Below, piece after piece: positions 12,701 through 25,496 of a stretch of DNA of 60,000 nucleotides. Position 1 is the stretch's first letter, and each line of letters begins with the position of its first letter. The position numbers and the translations under genes were made by a program. This DNA is from Tubiluchus corallicola (lineage: Eukaryota; Priapulida; Priapulimorpha; Priapulimorphida; Tubiluchidae), in the NCBI GenBank assembly GCA_030141605.1, contig JAQGDQ010000139.1, forward strand, positions 312,001-372,000, written 5' to 3'. Under the pieces are notes generated by a model, which saw only the letters and a program-made list of their open reading frames with translations, did not search any database and was not told the origin of the DNA.

Positions 12701-15700
12701 CTTCGAAAGCAAATCGCTAAGCAAATGATTAAATGTTTAGCTTCCAGGAATTCTTGGGTAAACAAGATTAATTTGAATGGACGGTCGGGTCAAAGCAAAC
12801 CATTAGGCTAGCATATTAGCGTATGATAAACGTTCCTGCTTACAAACAATACGGTGCTTAACATGATTGTTTCTATGTATATTATAGGACAAAAGCGAAC
12901 TAAGATGATATAAAAGTCATAAAAGCTCATTAGTCACACGAAAGTGTCTTATTGAAGCCAGTGAAGCAAAAATATTGAATCAATTATGCGGAGTTATTTG
13001 AGTCAATTCCCAACCGTTTTTATGTACACTTGAATAGAAGCAGCCCGTACCAGGCATTTCTGAGTCAATTGAGCGACTGAGTTTATTAACCGTGAGTCTA
13101 TTATTAACCGAGAAGCAGCGCCTACTGTACTACTTAGTGTTTGATTATGTTCACAAATGTCAAATCAGTAAAATATAGACTAAATTCTGAGTGTAGAAAT
13201 ACTGCAAGTTGTGTTACCTTTTTATTTCTAATGAACAACTTTCTTCGGTAAAGTGATATTAGCTTTTGCTTTAGTTGTTGTACACGAGGATTTGCTTTAG
13301 CAGCCAATTCCTCTGCTTCTGTGAACTCTGGCGGTATCATCGACATATCATCAGTAGCGTCATAATAAACTGATTCATTAACTGAAATAACGTAAAATAT
13401 AGTTAAAGCAGCATTAATGCTTAGTTTATTGATAAAGTTGTTACAATAGTTATTGATAAAGCAAGATCTAAATGGAATTTGTTAATAAATGAAGCTTTCC
13501 ATATTAATAGATTGAAATCTAACCTGAAAACAAAATCAAGAGCTATACTTAGTATTTGGTTTTTGTAAAATTGTTAGTATATCAATGTCCTCAAAACAAG
13601 GATAAAAAATCTGATTAGAAAGTAAGAAATTTTAAAAGTTATTTAGAATGATCATTCAAGCTGAAGATGTTAGCATTTGCTAACGAAATATTCTCTATTA
13701 ATTTGTTTTGATATTTTAGATCAACACTCCCTAGGCGCCAAAGTTAGTTGTAATTTATTTACAGGTTGATGACAAAATATGAAATATGGCACAAGCAAAT
13801 TAAAATTAACTAGTAAAAAATCCATTTGCAGTTATTTAAAAAACAGTTCATAGTGCAGATTTGAACCATGAAAAATAAAAAATTTGTTTTTATTTACAGT
13901 AGCAAAGATCGCTTTGGTTTACAACCATTTTCATGGTGAAAATAAGGCCAAAAAATAATCTTTTGTAAATAAAACATTGTCTTTTCCTAAAGACAGCAGA
14001 AAGAAAAGAAACTGCATACCTTTCATTAATGTGAACAGGGACTGCAGTTCGCTTCGAGCACCCGCTTCATGCTCTTTTATGACTGACAAACGAATATCAT
14101 ATATTTTTACTTGTTGTTGATAGATGGCATTCTCCATCATTTCAACTTTGGCCACAACATCATCTTTATTTTCCAAACTGACTAGCTGTATAACAAAATT
14201 AATTTCAGTTTTGCATGGAAAACAAGATTCACATTAAATATTTTTTTCAGTATTCTTTAAGATGCAACTACTTTTTCAAATTCAAAACAATGGTGATAAA
14301 TTAGTTAATACTTAGTATGTAATAACAAAATTACCGTAATGTAGAAATAAGTCTTAAAAACAAGAATGATAGCGTGCAGTTGATACCTGCTAACTACATT
14401 ACAATCAATCAGTGATTGCTAAAGGTGGAAGTGATAATTAATTTACAAGACTGTCACCATAATTCATCGTAGGTAACTCTTTAGTCCTTTAGTTTAAATT
14501 AGGGGGCAAGTAACTTGGGTTAATTCAATAAAATTTACATTAAAAACTTTCCTACCTAGCATCCATACAATTTGTGAATAATCTGCTAATATAATAAGAC
14601 AGAAAACAAAAGAATTACTTCTTGTTCCATTTTATCACGCTGATGTTCATAGAGTTTGCGAGTAGCATTGAGTAAATGAAGTTTTTCAGCAGAAACTCTT
14701 GACTCAATCTGCTTCAGTCGATCATCATATAACTCGGAATCCTCAGAATATTTTACATGACTAGTAATCATTCTGTCTCTTTGATCTAGACAAAGAATGA
14801 TAAAAAAATATTTTTTAACATATATTATACTTCTTGTTAAATTTGACAACAATTTCACCTCAATGCAGCAAATCACGAACAAATGAATCACAAGGCCGAC
14901 AAATTCTGGGCAAAAAGAATGTAATCAACTTTGATGTTTGCCAGTCTGTTTTATAAACCAGTAATGATGTATTTTTACCAGATGACAAAATTGTTTGCAA
15001 GTTTAAACTTACCTATGAGTATATCATAAGTACGAGTATAATACTTCACATATAAATCAGTAATAACATCATAAGCATGGGTATACTGTTCTTTCCACTC
15101 ACAAAACACTATGCTATATTGGTTCTTAACCCTCTCTCCAACTTCACCGCTGCTTAGAATAAACTTTGCTTCACGAATTTTGCCAAGAGCAACCTGAAAA
15201 TTGTAAAAATTGGGTACAAGTTTTCTCAACATTTTAAGTTGTAGATTTCAGATTTTGCTAAAGTATTGTAGACTATAGTTATACTTTTTACACAAAATTA
15301 AGTAAAAATGGGATGACAAATTTAATTAATTAATACTTAAAGAAAAGAGCGAGTCACTCAGCACGTTGGGTTTACTTTAATATTATCACTTAAACTTACA
15401 AAAATATTACAAAAAAAATTGCAAAAAACTGTATGTAAAACACATATTTAATTTATCCTACCATCACATAGAAATTTTCAGGTATGGTGGTAGTCACCAT
15501 TCAGTTGAAAATTATGATATGACAGGTGGACTTCATGACTTTTCGTAAGTGCATCCTAACTTTCCGTAAATGCACGTTGCTTAAACTAACTCAAACTTCT
15601 GTAGCTTATCTAATGTTCATGCACAAACATTACAAATTAGCTATCTATTTTTTTCTAAAAACTTGTTACACTTGTTGAAGACTGACAGTGCACTTCTTTT

Positions 15701-18700
15701 CTTGAACAGCAGACAAATGAAGTCATTGGTGGAAGTATGCGCATCCCAAATGGAAGCACCCACATACGAAATGATTGCGACTCAAAGTGATTTTACTAAT
15801 TACACCAGATGCTTATCACACTTTTATTACTAAATTCTTCTAACATTTTCTGTGAACATAGATAAGAGCCCAACTTCCCAAAAAGTATAGTATTGCTTAA
15901 CACTTACACAAACTATGCCATTAGGACATAGAGGCTTTCCTCCTGCACAAAGGCTGGGAAAGCATACACTCTATACAATTTGGTTGCTGTAATGACAGAG
16001 ACGTTTCCAACAGAAAACTATGCCATTAGGACATACAGGCTTTCCTCGTGCACAAAGGCTGGGAAAGCATACACTCTATACAATTTGGTTGTTGTAATGA
16101 CAGACATTTCCAACAGAAAACTATGCCATTAGGACATAGAGGCTTTCCTCGTGCACAAAGGCTGGGAAAGCATACACTCTATACAATTTGGTTGCTGTAA
16201 TGACAGAGACGTTTCCAACAGAAAACTATGCCATTAGGACATAGAGGCTTTCCTCGTGCACAAAGGCTGGGACAGCATACACTCTATACAATTTGGTTGC
16301 TGTAATGGCAGAGACGTTTCCAACAGAAAACTATGCCATTAGGACATAGAGGCTTTCCTCGTGCACAAAGGCTGAGAAAGCATACACTCTATACAATTTG
16401 GTTGCTGTAATGACAGAGACGTTTCTAACAGAAAACTATGCCATTAGGACATAGACGCTTTCCTCGTGCACAAAGGCTGGGAAAGCATACACTGTATACA
16501 ATTTGGTCTTTCCATTAAACAGTAAACTCTGCCTTGCACGGATACATGCTACTAAGAAAGAAAATGGACGAAAGTTTAAATAATCTACTCATACCATACA
16601 AAAGAGGAAATAAAATGACTAACCTCACGAAGATCAAGGAATGGCTGAAGCTGAATATTGTACAATTCTGCTAAAGCTACATGTAAATCAGCTATTGCAT
16701 AATCCTCTCTTGCATACCATTCTTTCGAAGTAAACAAATGTTTTTTTTCATGAATGACGTATTTTAACCTTTCTTCTGCATTAATTACTGACTTCTGATA
16801 AGCCTTTAATCTTAATTCACCCACGTCTTCTAGATATTCATCCATGTTAAACTCTTCGAACAATGTCTTAATCAAAAGTCTTTCGCCACAAATTTCTAAT
16901 GCAATTTCCAGATAAAGCTGAAGCTGCTCACAAAAGTTCTGAGGAACAGAAGTTGTATAAAACAATGCCCACAATCCGTAATACTCCAATGGAAGTTCAG
17001 GAAGATATGGTTGCAATATGGGATGTAGTAGGCAAAGCTGTTGGTGCATAGTTCGTAAATCCTGTACACTAAACATTCCAGTCCAACTGTTATCATTTTC
17101 AGCCTGGACAGTGCGGTGCCTTTCACGGCATGTGACTGCTACTTTATCATGGAGACTGTTCCATGCCACAAAGAAATAAAGCTTTCGCTTGGGCATATCA
17201 TTCGTAAAAGCATTAGGTTTAATGGCAACCCAGTCCGTCAAGCTGCCATATGGTGATTCCTTTTTAAAAAATACAAAGTTCAAAACTGTATAAAGACATA
17301 AAATTTTAATGTAGACATTTTCAACAGTTTTCCAAAAAGGAAATACCAATTTATTTTTCTAACTTCAAATAAATCACAGTGGACAGCAAACATTGTTAAA
17401 TAAAATTTTAGATCAGTTTGAGTTACTAAAATGCAGAAATGATTAAGAAATGCACTTCTCAGATTTTTAAAAATAACTTTATAATAATCAAAGATGTATA
17501 TGTAGAACACTAATTTAAAAATGCAAGGTTTCTGCTTGCTCCTGGCATTCTCAATGATACATGCAAAAAAATATTGTCACCAGTCACCATAGAAAATGCA
17601 TGGAGAAAAGTGAGTCATCTGGCTTTTAAATTAGTATAAATACGTATTTCTGATTTTAATAAAACTTATATTTCATAAATTATAAGTAACATAATAGCAC
17701 TGTATACAGTTTTTTCGCGATGACTTTGAGCTATTAATCTATGAAACACAATGAGGCATTTTATCAACAGAAACATCAAAACAGAGGATGCAATTCCAGG
17801 TGCAACAGTAAAAGAATAAAAGAAAGTGAAAGTCCCAATCAGCCTTCTCAAACGACTGCTTGAAGAGAATTCCATGAAAATATTATGACATAAATCTTAC
17901 CTCCATTATAGTGTTGTGTTACAAATGTGTTCTCAGTGACATATGCATAAATCTGTCAAACTAATCAATTAATAGCATGGTTTTGTTATCTTCTATAGTC
18001 TTTAGCTTCAAGTAGCTGAAAAACAATCAACACTATATATGCATTGTTTACCACAGCTTACATATGAGTCGACTCCAAACTAATTAGTTGAAGTTGACAG
18101 TTTTGTTGAAATAAATGAGTTAGACAACCATTCTTTGGCTTTTGATTTCTTAAACTAAATAAAACTAAAACATGGAAAAAATAATTTAATCATTAGCAAT
18201 TTCTAAATTATTTCAGCCAATCATTACATATATTCTTGTGCCCGACATCTCCATAACTTTCTAAAACACAAAAACCTTGGTCGCTTTGACAACACATTTA
18301 TTTAACTTCTTTTATGACTGACGACAACTCACAACAACCGCAACGTCCATTATGATGTTTAACCTAGGAGCATGTAATTTTAGTACAGCCACTGTTTATT
18401 TTACGTATCGCCTGAATGGATCATTTTTTTCCTGTGATAATGAGCTAAAAGCACTTTCAATATCAACTTATGAAGTAAGGATTTGAAGGTATTTCAGTTT
18501 TAAAAGAAAAATATTAAGAATGGGCGCTAAGAGTGTCTGTTTAGATTAGACCTAATTTATTTGCCTCATTCCATTCACTAGAATTATGCACCATTTATTG
18601 ATTGTGCATAATTTACTACAACTACAGCTGATCAAGTGTAAATTGAACTGCTCCAAGTAGGGTAAGAAAGAAGTAATGCACTGAAAGCTTAAACAACTAA

Positions 18701-18788
18701 CGACAATAATACTGACAAAAGGAACAGAAGCTGAACGAACAATACCGAACAGAGCACTAATCTTTGAAAATAATAAACTCACCATCAT
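9748..18788 (-). CDS. WHAMM/JMY-family actin nucleation-promoting factor (10 coding exons, 730 aa)
   Basis: Activator of Arp2/3-dependent actin assembly, acting in this family at membranes and microtubules. Coding exons, minus strand: 18788-18783, 17259-16624, 15193-15013, 14785-14619, 14185-14020, 13381-13218, 11924-11841, 11162-11067, 10532-10049, 9956-9748. All have GT-AG borders, phases close, and the sum is 2193 nt. Residues 3-214 form the WHAMM/JMY N-terminal domain, with motifs such as WVAIKPNAF and FFVAWNSLHDKVAVTC. Residues about 215-500 are charged and helical, expected to be coiled coil. Exon 9 has a proline-rich stretch with nine prolines in a row (about 572-598). The last exon has one WH2 motif (ELMFMIKQGKQLRKV), a connector (LLKNKLSQIRSV) and an acidic tail ending NEFD. 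The length is below what I recall for human WHAMM (about 809) and JMY (about 988). One gene may represent the unsplit ancestor of the vertebrate pair, so I give no symbol. The start is the first ATG of an ATGATG in a tiny first exon. Confidence 0.9.
12119..13127. mobile_element. Non-autonomous TIR element, Tc1/mariner-like, in a WHAMM/JMY intron
   Basis: The ends are CAGTAGGC and GCCTACTG flanked by TA on both sides (12117-12118, 13128-13129), i.e. a TA target duplication. Homology between the ends extends inward, with TAGACTCAC and GACTCAGT/TTAACCG motifs inverted at both sides. The element is 1009 bp with no transposase frame. It makes up most of the 1293-nt intron between exons 6 and 7. 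Confidence 0.75.
15911..16508. repeat. 105-bp tandem repeat array, about 5.7 copies
   Basis: Units begin with AACTATGCCATTAGGACATA at 15911, 16016, 16119, 16224, 16329 and 16434. Five spacings are 105, 103, 105, 105 and 105 bp. The copies differ at a few sites, and the array ends partway through the sixth unit. It lies in intron 2 of the WHAMM/JMY gene. Confidence 0.95.
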
Positions 18789-20013
18789 TCCCTTCGTTCT
18801 TTGTTTACCAACTTTCCCACGTGATGTTGTTATAGTACAAGTTCAAGTCCCCGTTAGTGCTGCAATTCGATTCAATTCAGTTTAATTTGCCCAAACACAA
18901 TATACATTGGCAAAGCAATACACGTCAAATCACATGATTGCAGCAAATGAACAAAATGCAGTTAAATCATGAATGTAATAAGAAAAAAGTAAGCTTATAT
19001 TATGGAGTTAATCATACATACAGCAAATGAAATAGAAAAATGTTGTTAAAAAGAACAGAAGACAAGAAAAGTACTAAAAATATCCCGACCAAATATGCGA
19101 ACTTTTTTTGGGGAGCTAAGATGTGAGATTAATCATGAATATAAAAAATGAAACAAAACAAAAGATTAGAATTGATATAAAATGAAGGTTTACGAAGCAG
19201 TTTATCTGTTTTAACAAGAAAGTTTCTTGCTGAGTGTCGAAAATAAGCATAAAATTTAATAGAAATTTAATACAAAATAATATCAAAATATTAGCACTTT
19301 TGTTTTCATATGGCTATGTAGGATATGGGTCCAATAGAGTATTAGTACATTAATAAAATTTTAACAATAGGGACCAGATAATGAGAATTATAACAAACCA
19401 GTGTTTTACTATGCTGCAGTAATTGACTAATAAAACTAATAACTTCATATGAGTATGTGTGCAAAGATGGCGAATGTCTCTGGTAATTTTGTTTTATTAT
19501 AGTATATAATTAATGTGAACAGTGTCACACTATGTGGTCTGCAAAAAGCATCCGCTGCTGCCACAGCTTACTAAATTGAATTTAAATTGAATTAAATAAT
19601 TGATATCTATGCCATTGAATCTATATACCATTGAATGGTTTAGTGATGCTAGCCACTAGTAGGCATTGAACACGCCACTCTCATTGTACTTTTAAATTTG
19701 CTATTATTCCCCGATGCTATTACGTTACTTAGGAGACAATTATATGAATTAATTATTCGGTGACTGAAAAAATGTTTCGTAAATTGAATTAAATAAATAA
19801 TTCAAATGAACTAAAAATCACCAGACTAATTATGTTAGAAATCACTGAGTTCAATAAACAAATTGAGAAAAAACTGATTAATTTAGAAGCTTCGAATCAA
19901 CAGCTACGCCTATTTACAGACCGGTTTCGCAGCCATTTTGCTTTATCGTAGTTTACCCAATTTGCTTTGTTTTGCTAGTAACTATCAAATCAAGTCTTCT
20001 CAGGTTTAATAAA
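18789..20013. promoter_or_regulatory. Divergent promoter interval between WHAMM/JMY and hnRNP M
   Basis: About 1.2 kb separates the two start codons, and the genes point away from each other. A palindromic E-box CACGTG lies at 18818-18823, some 30 nt upstream of the WHAMM/JMY ATG. A YY1-like element (AAAATGGC on the minus strand, 19932-19939) lies about 75 nt upstream of the hnRNP M ATG. No TATA box is evident near either start. The middle is AT-rich without recognised genes. Confidence 0.45.
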
Positions 20014-22321
20014 ATGGGTGACGTCAAAAAAGAAAATGGGCTAGATAGCAAAACTAGGTCAGTTGTTATGGTTTAAATTATTTTATTTATTAAGTTTTCA
20101 ATCAGGACTCGGGTTGGCCTTGGTGCTATCTAAGGGGCCTGATGAGGTGCGTGCTGTAGTGTTAAAAATTGCACTCTCTAGTTAGTTTATTCATTGTTTA
20201 GTTCAATACCTATTGAACTATTATTCAAAAAGTTTCACATGTTTCTTGATTCTGGAAAATTGCCGTCAAGATCTTGGGAAAATGCATAAGGCGCTCTTTC
20301 ACCAGTATGGACATTGATGTGATGGCTGTCGTATTCAAAATCAAAACATTATCATAAGAACCAATACTCGACTACCGTAATATAGGTTGGTATCCTTCCA
20401 AACTTTAAGCAGTAAGCATATAGGGTGGAATCGGTTCTACAGAAAGTTACCAAGTTCCTAGTCAATAGTACCGTCAATCAGAGATTTATCGTACGCAGAG
20501 ATTGAAGTTACCATCCCCACACTTCAGAAGAAGAAGAGGTGACCATCAATTAGAGATATGTTGTATGCAGAGATTGCAATTACCATCCCTACAGTTCAGA
20601 AGAAGAAGAAGCAGTGACCAAGTCATGCTGTATCGTATCTATAACAAGTATGTAAGGATCGATAGCAGAAAATATTTCCCAGCAAGCCCTGTGGAATGGT
20701 ATATAAGATCACTAAATCTAGATGGAGAAACAAGAACATATTTATTTTCAGAGTGATTTAAGAGAGTTGAAGTGCTTTACTACATTTATATGAAGCACTG
20801 CATCAGCAGATAAATTCAAAAAAAAAATTAGGGAGGATGGTTGTAGTCCTTACTGAAAGTTTGACGAATAATGAATGTTATGGTGTTGTTAATAACTATT
20901 AATTGCAAATGTCGTACCTTGAATGATGTAGAACGATGTAAGATATATTATGAAAGATATAGGAAGTGCTTCTTCAGCTGTCATGAAATGTTTAACTGCA
21001 ATAAAACTCTAATACAATATTAGACTTTACAATATTTTGTTATTTTGCCAAATGTGCGACAATCTAAAAAAAATGATAAGATTAATGAAATTGCAGAATT
21101 ATGCAAACTGTTGCACTATTTAGAATCAACCCAAAAAAGTTTACCTTTTCAGTTTATCCGGTAGTGATGTGCGATTTTGAAATTTTATAATTCGATTATA
21201 AGCTAGTTCTTGTAACTTGATATCATGGTTAATCTTTTGTGGCAATTTTTTGTGTTTTAGCTATAGTTTTCACACATTGTAGCACTGTAATATAGGCTAT
21301 AAACTTCTACATGGCTTTCATCGCTGTCTGCCATTTTCGTACTCGCAAACAATTTTTATAGACATGCACATTCATTAACTACTCTATTACTACATCAACT
21401 ACACACGCTCACGTGAAAGCAAATAAGAAACCCCAGTTTGTAACACGGTTTTTTGCAATTATGTGCATTGTGTAAGGTGAGAAAAGTGAACAAGAAATGC
21501 AAGACTTCCATTTATTTATGTTAGAACACCGTCTTTTAGTCAGCGTGTAACACGTATATTAATCTCACTTAACTGAATTACTGTTCAATGGCTGATTATA
21601 CCGATTTATATGTGGTTGTAATCTCGATTAATGTATTAATCGCCCATCACTATTCTCTGGTTGACGTTGGGTGACCGGGAGCGCTAAAACGTTAAATTAC
21701 CCAGAAGTGATGGATCAAAAATTGACTGCCCAATAAATTCAATAGTTTGCTATAGAATTATTTGAAATTATGACAATGGATACAAGTTTGCAAATAACAT
21801 CAGGATAAAATCAAGTATCTCAAAAATTTTTGGTTGTTTTCACCTTATCAAGGCTACATACCTGATGATAAGGCCATAACAGCAAGTAAGTATTTAAGCC
21901 AAAATAAATATTGTTTGCATACACAGTATCTTGATGCATTCATAGAGGCTCATATTGGCTTTTAGACTGTTGGCTCTCCTTGCAGCTGTTCAAAGCTTAG
22001 TGTTATAGATCTATGTTCTTCATGATAAAAGACTAACATATTGCATATTTCCAAAAATCTTATTTTTAAAGGTTATATTTTTATGAAGGTCACGATCTCG
22101 CTCTCCCGCAAGGAAACGTGATGATAGGAAACCTCGGGATGATAGCAGACGAGACTCGCGAGATAGAGGTCGCAGTGACCGCTCTCGGCGAGATGGCGGT
22201 AGTGGAATTAATTATGACAGACGTGTATATGTGAGTAATATACCATATGATATGAAATGGCAAGATATAAAAGATCTCTTTCGTGAAAAAGGTAAGTTTT
22301 TGTAAAATAAACAGAAAAGTA

Positions 22322-22375
<54 letters not shown>

Positions 22376-25300
22376 TGATAGAAAATCTTTTCAGTACGAA
22401 AAGTACAATGGTACAACCATTTTCAATTTTTTTTCTTAGCAAGTATCTAATAATAATCATTTGTGGTTTAACAAAACTCATACTATCATATATAAATCTG
22501 ATGTTGTAACAACTAGTATTTGTAAGTTAGTAAAAATGCTTGTAACATTTTGTGTAATTTTTGTGACAATAATGTGCGTGCGTGTGTGTATTATATATAG
22601 CTGTATAAAAGTATAAATATTTAGTTACGGATTTCATTCTTATTGTTGAGGTTGGTGTAAGAATTTTGCCATTACTTATATCAAGGTTTGCATAATGAAG
22701 TGCGATTTATACGTAAAACATTGTCGCTTTTACTTTAACATTTATATACTTGTAAGTTCTTATTTTGTTTTATTGTGTCATTTACTTTGTAAGTGGTCAT
22801 GAATTTTTTAAGTTTTTTATGTTTTTGGGTTTCTCACTTGTGATGTAACTCTTATAAACAGATCTGCTTCGTCATGAAGCCGGTCTCGTTCTCATTGTTA
22901 ATGTAATAATTTTTAACCAGTTTATACATTGTGACGTGATACGTAGTGCTGTCACTTTGACTTTGATTAATAATAAAATAACTGCAATGTCTTAATTGTC
23001 CTATTCAATGTTTTAGTTGGTGAGGTGACATTCGTAGAGCTCATTGAATCTCGTGGTTGTGGTGTGGTAGAATTCACAGACAGAGATGTAGCACAAAAAG
23101 CTATTGACGAAATGCACAGACATGAAGTGCGTGGCAGAAAATTGGTTGTTAAACCTGTATGTATCAGTACTGAATATTGTTTTTTATCAGAGCATTATGA
23201 TTAAAAACTGATTTAAAACAGTATACCGTAACAAAGAAAAAATATCCATTTGCTATAGCATTTTTGTTATTTTATGTACATTTTGATTTAGCTTCTGTCT
23301 GGTGATGATTTCTTATCTTCATATTTGTTTATATTGTGAAGGCGATCTAAAATCGCTTCTTCTCGAAGTATAGTGATCGAATAGAAGTTTCACTGTACAT
23401 GGTGCATGAACATCGTTTATAAGCCTTTGTACACAAAATTCACTGATATCACAAAATTTTATTTTTTTCTTCGGTGCCAGCACACTATGTCAATCATAGA
23501 ATTTTTCTTTTATCCTGCTTTTTACATTTTTTATGATTTGGTAAGGATTCATACGAGCTACAGTTTGAAATCAGCATAATAAATTTAGTTTGCATAAAAA
23601 GTTAAGGTTTGTAAGTTGAATTTTGTTTGCAGTTGAATTAAGGAATATCAGTGTTCTAACAAATTCACTTGATCAGAAGGAAAATTTGAATCTTACAGCA
23701 GTGAACTACTCAGTTTTCGCCAACACTACCCACCCTTCAATTGCAATTTGAGTTACAAGCTTTTGCGTGGGAGGTATGGGTTTAGGTGATCTCTGAAATC
23801 ATCTCTGTGTCAAAATTGCTTTCAGTCAGGTACATTGCTGCCTGGCTGCTGTTCAGCAACACAGACAATGAAAATGCTGCTGTGTAACTGTGTAATAAAG
23901 TAGCAATCAAGAGTCTGTTTTTCAAAATACAATTTACATTTGTTTTTCAGGACAGAGAAGTCTACCATGACAATTCTCGCCGTGGGAGAGGCGATGGTAT
24001 GGGTAGTGGTGGAGGGGGAGGAGGAGGAATGCAAATGAATGATATGGGAATGAACATGGGAATAGCAGCAGGAAATTTGGGACTTGGTTTAGGTTTAGGT
24101 GGATTAGGTGGTGGTGGAAATTTGGGCATGGGTGGAGGTCTCGGTTTAGGCATGGGTGGCAGTGGAGGTGGAGGAGGGGGATTAGGTTTTGGCGGTGGCA
24201 ATATTGGTGGAATGGGACTAGGTCAAACCATGGGAACTGGAGGAGGAAGTGGAATTGGATCAGGGAGAAGCGGAGTGTCAAACATGAACATGTATGGCAT
24301 TGATCCTCAAATATTACAACGACTTGGTATTGAATTACCATTGACGTGCAAAGTTTTTGTGGCTAATGTAAGTTATTTAGCATTGATAAATATAAGTAAA
24401 TATGGTGTTTATAAAAAACTTAATTAAACAATTTTTAAAGGGCAGAAATGAATTTTTATATTTTCATGTAAAATCTAGATTTTACTTAACACAAAACTTT
24501 ACAAAAGTACTACAATAATTTCGTGTTTTGCTCTTTCATTTATGGCAGCATCACGCTAATATTAACTTTTTTCTAAATCATAAGTGTATAAATTTTTGCT
24601 ACCTTTAACTTTAACAATAAATTTATTGTTATGAAATAAATTTATTTTTCAGCTTGATTATAAGGTAACAGAGAAGAAAGTGAGAGAAATTTTTGAACTG
24701 GCTGGCAAAGTTTTATCTGTTGATTTGAAAACTGACCAAGATGGTAAAAGCAAGGGCATAGCTTTAGTTGAATATGAGCATCCAGTAGAGGCTGTTCAAG
24801 CTATTTCCATGCTAAAGGGACAACTGTTGTTTGGTCGAACAATTACAATTCGAATGGTAAATTAACATGAGTTCAGCAGTTTTTTCTTTGTAATTTGTAT
24901 GCTTTATTTAAAAATGGATGTCTATTTCTATTGTGATGTATATCTAAATTGTATCATTCGAAATGTGTTTGTAGTGTTTTGTATGGTTTACTAGTTTTTT
25001 CCATGGCACGCGCTTTATATATAACCATCAGTTTTTACCTGCCATCGATTAGCCAGTTATGATTCAGAGTTTACTGTTTTCAGAGTTGACGCTACTGGGC
25101 AAGCGTCAAATTGAGGGGAAATTTTAAATTCGCACGCGTGCAGCATCCTTTAGCGAAGGGTACTCCAGAGTGAGCTGCTGCACCTCAGTGCAAAACTGCT
25201 TTTTAACTTGTAGCAGGAAGTTTGTGCAGTATGCTGTATAGTGCAGTCATATGTTCACATGTTAACTTCCCATAATAAGCAAGAGATCTCTGGAGATATG

Positions 25301-25464
25301 ATCGTTAGCTACAGGTCAGTCTCTCGTTCCTCTCTTAACATTACCTGTACCGATTTCAGCATTCAGTCTTCTTACAGAATGTGATGAAGTGTTTATGTGG
25401 CTGAACTGTACACAATATATTTTTTAATTGTTGCTCTTTTAATAATTTTGTGCTCGTATTACCC

Positions 25465-25496
<32 letters not shown>

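Noticed and set aside
15911-16508. CRISPR-like array
   Set aside because: Whole 105-bp units are repeated without unique spacers, in an animal intron; it is a plain tandem repeat.
17280-17349. Upstream in-frame Met for WHAMM/JMY exon 2 (MVFPFWKTV...)
   Set aside because: This Phe/Tyr/Lys-rich extension is intron sequence; an acceptor at 17260 joins exon 2 in phase to the ATGATG exon.
23934-24341. Minus-strand Pro/His/Leu-rich open frames opposite hnRNP M exon 4
   Set aside because: They are complements of the Gly-rich coding sequence; low-complexity shadow frames with no independent support.
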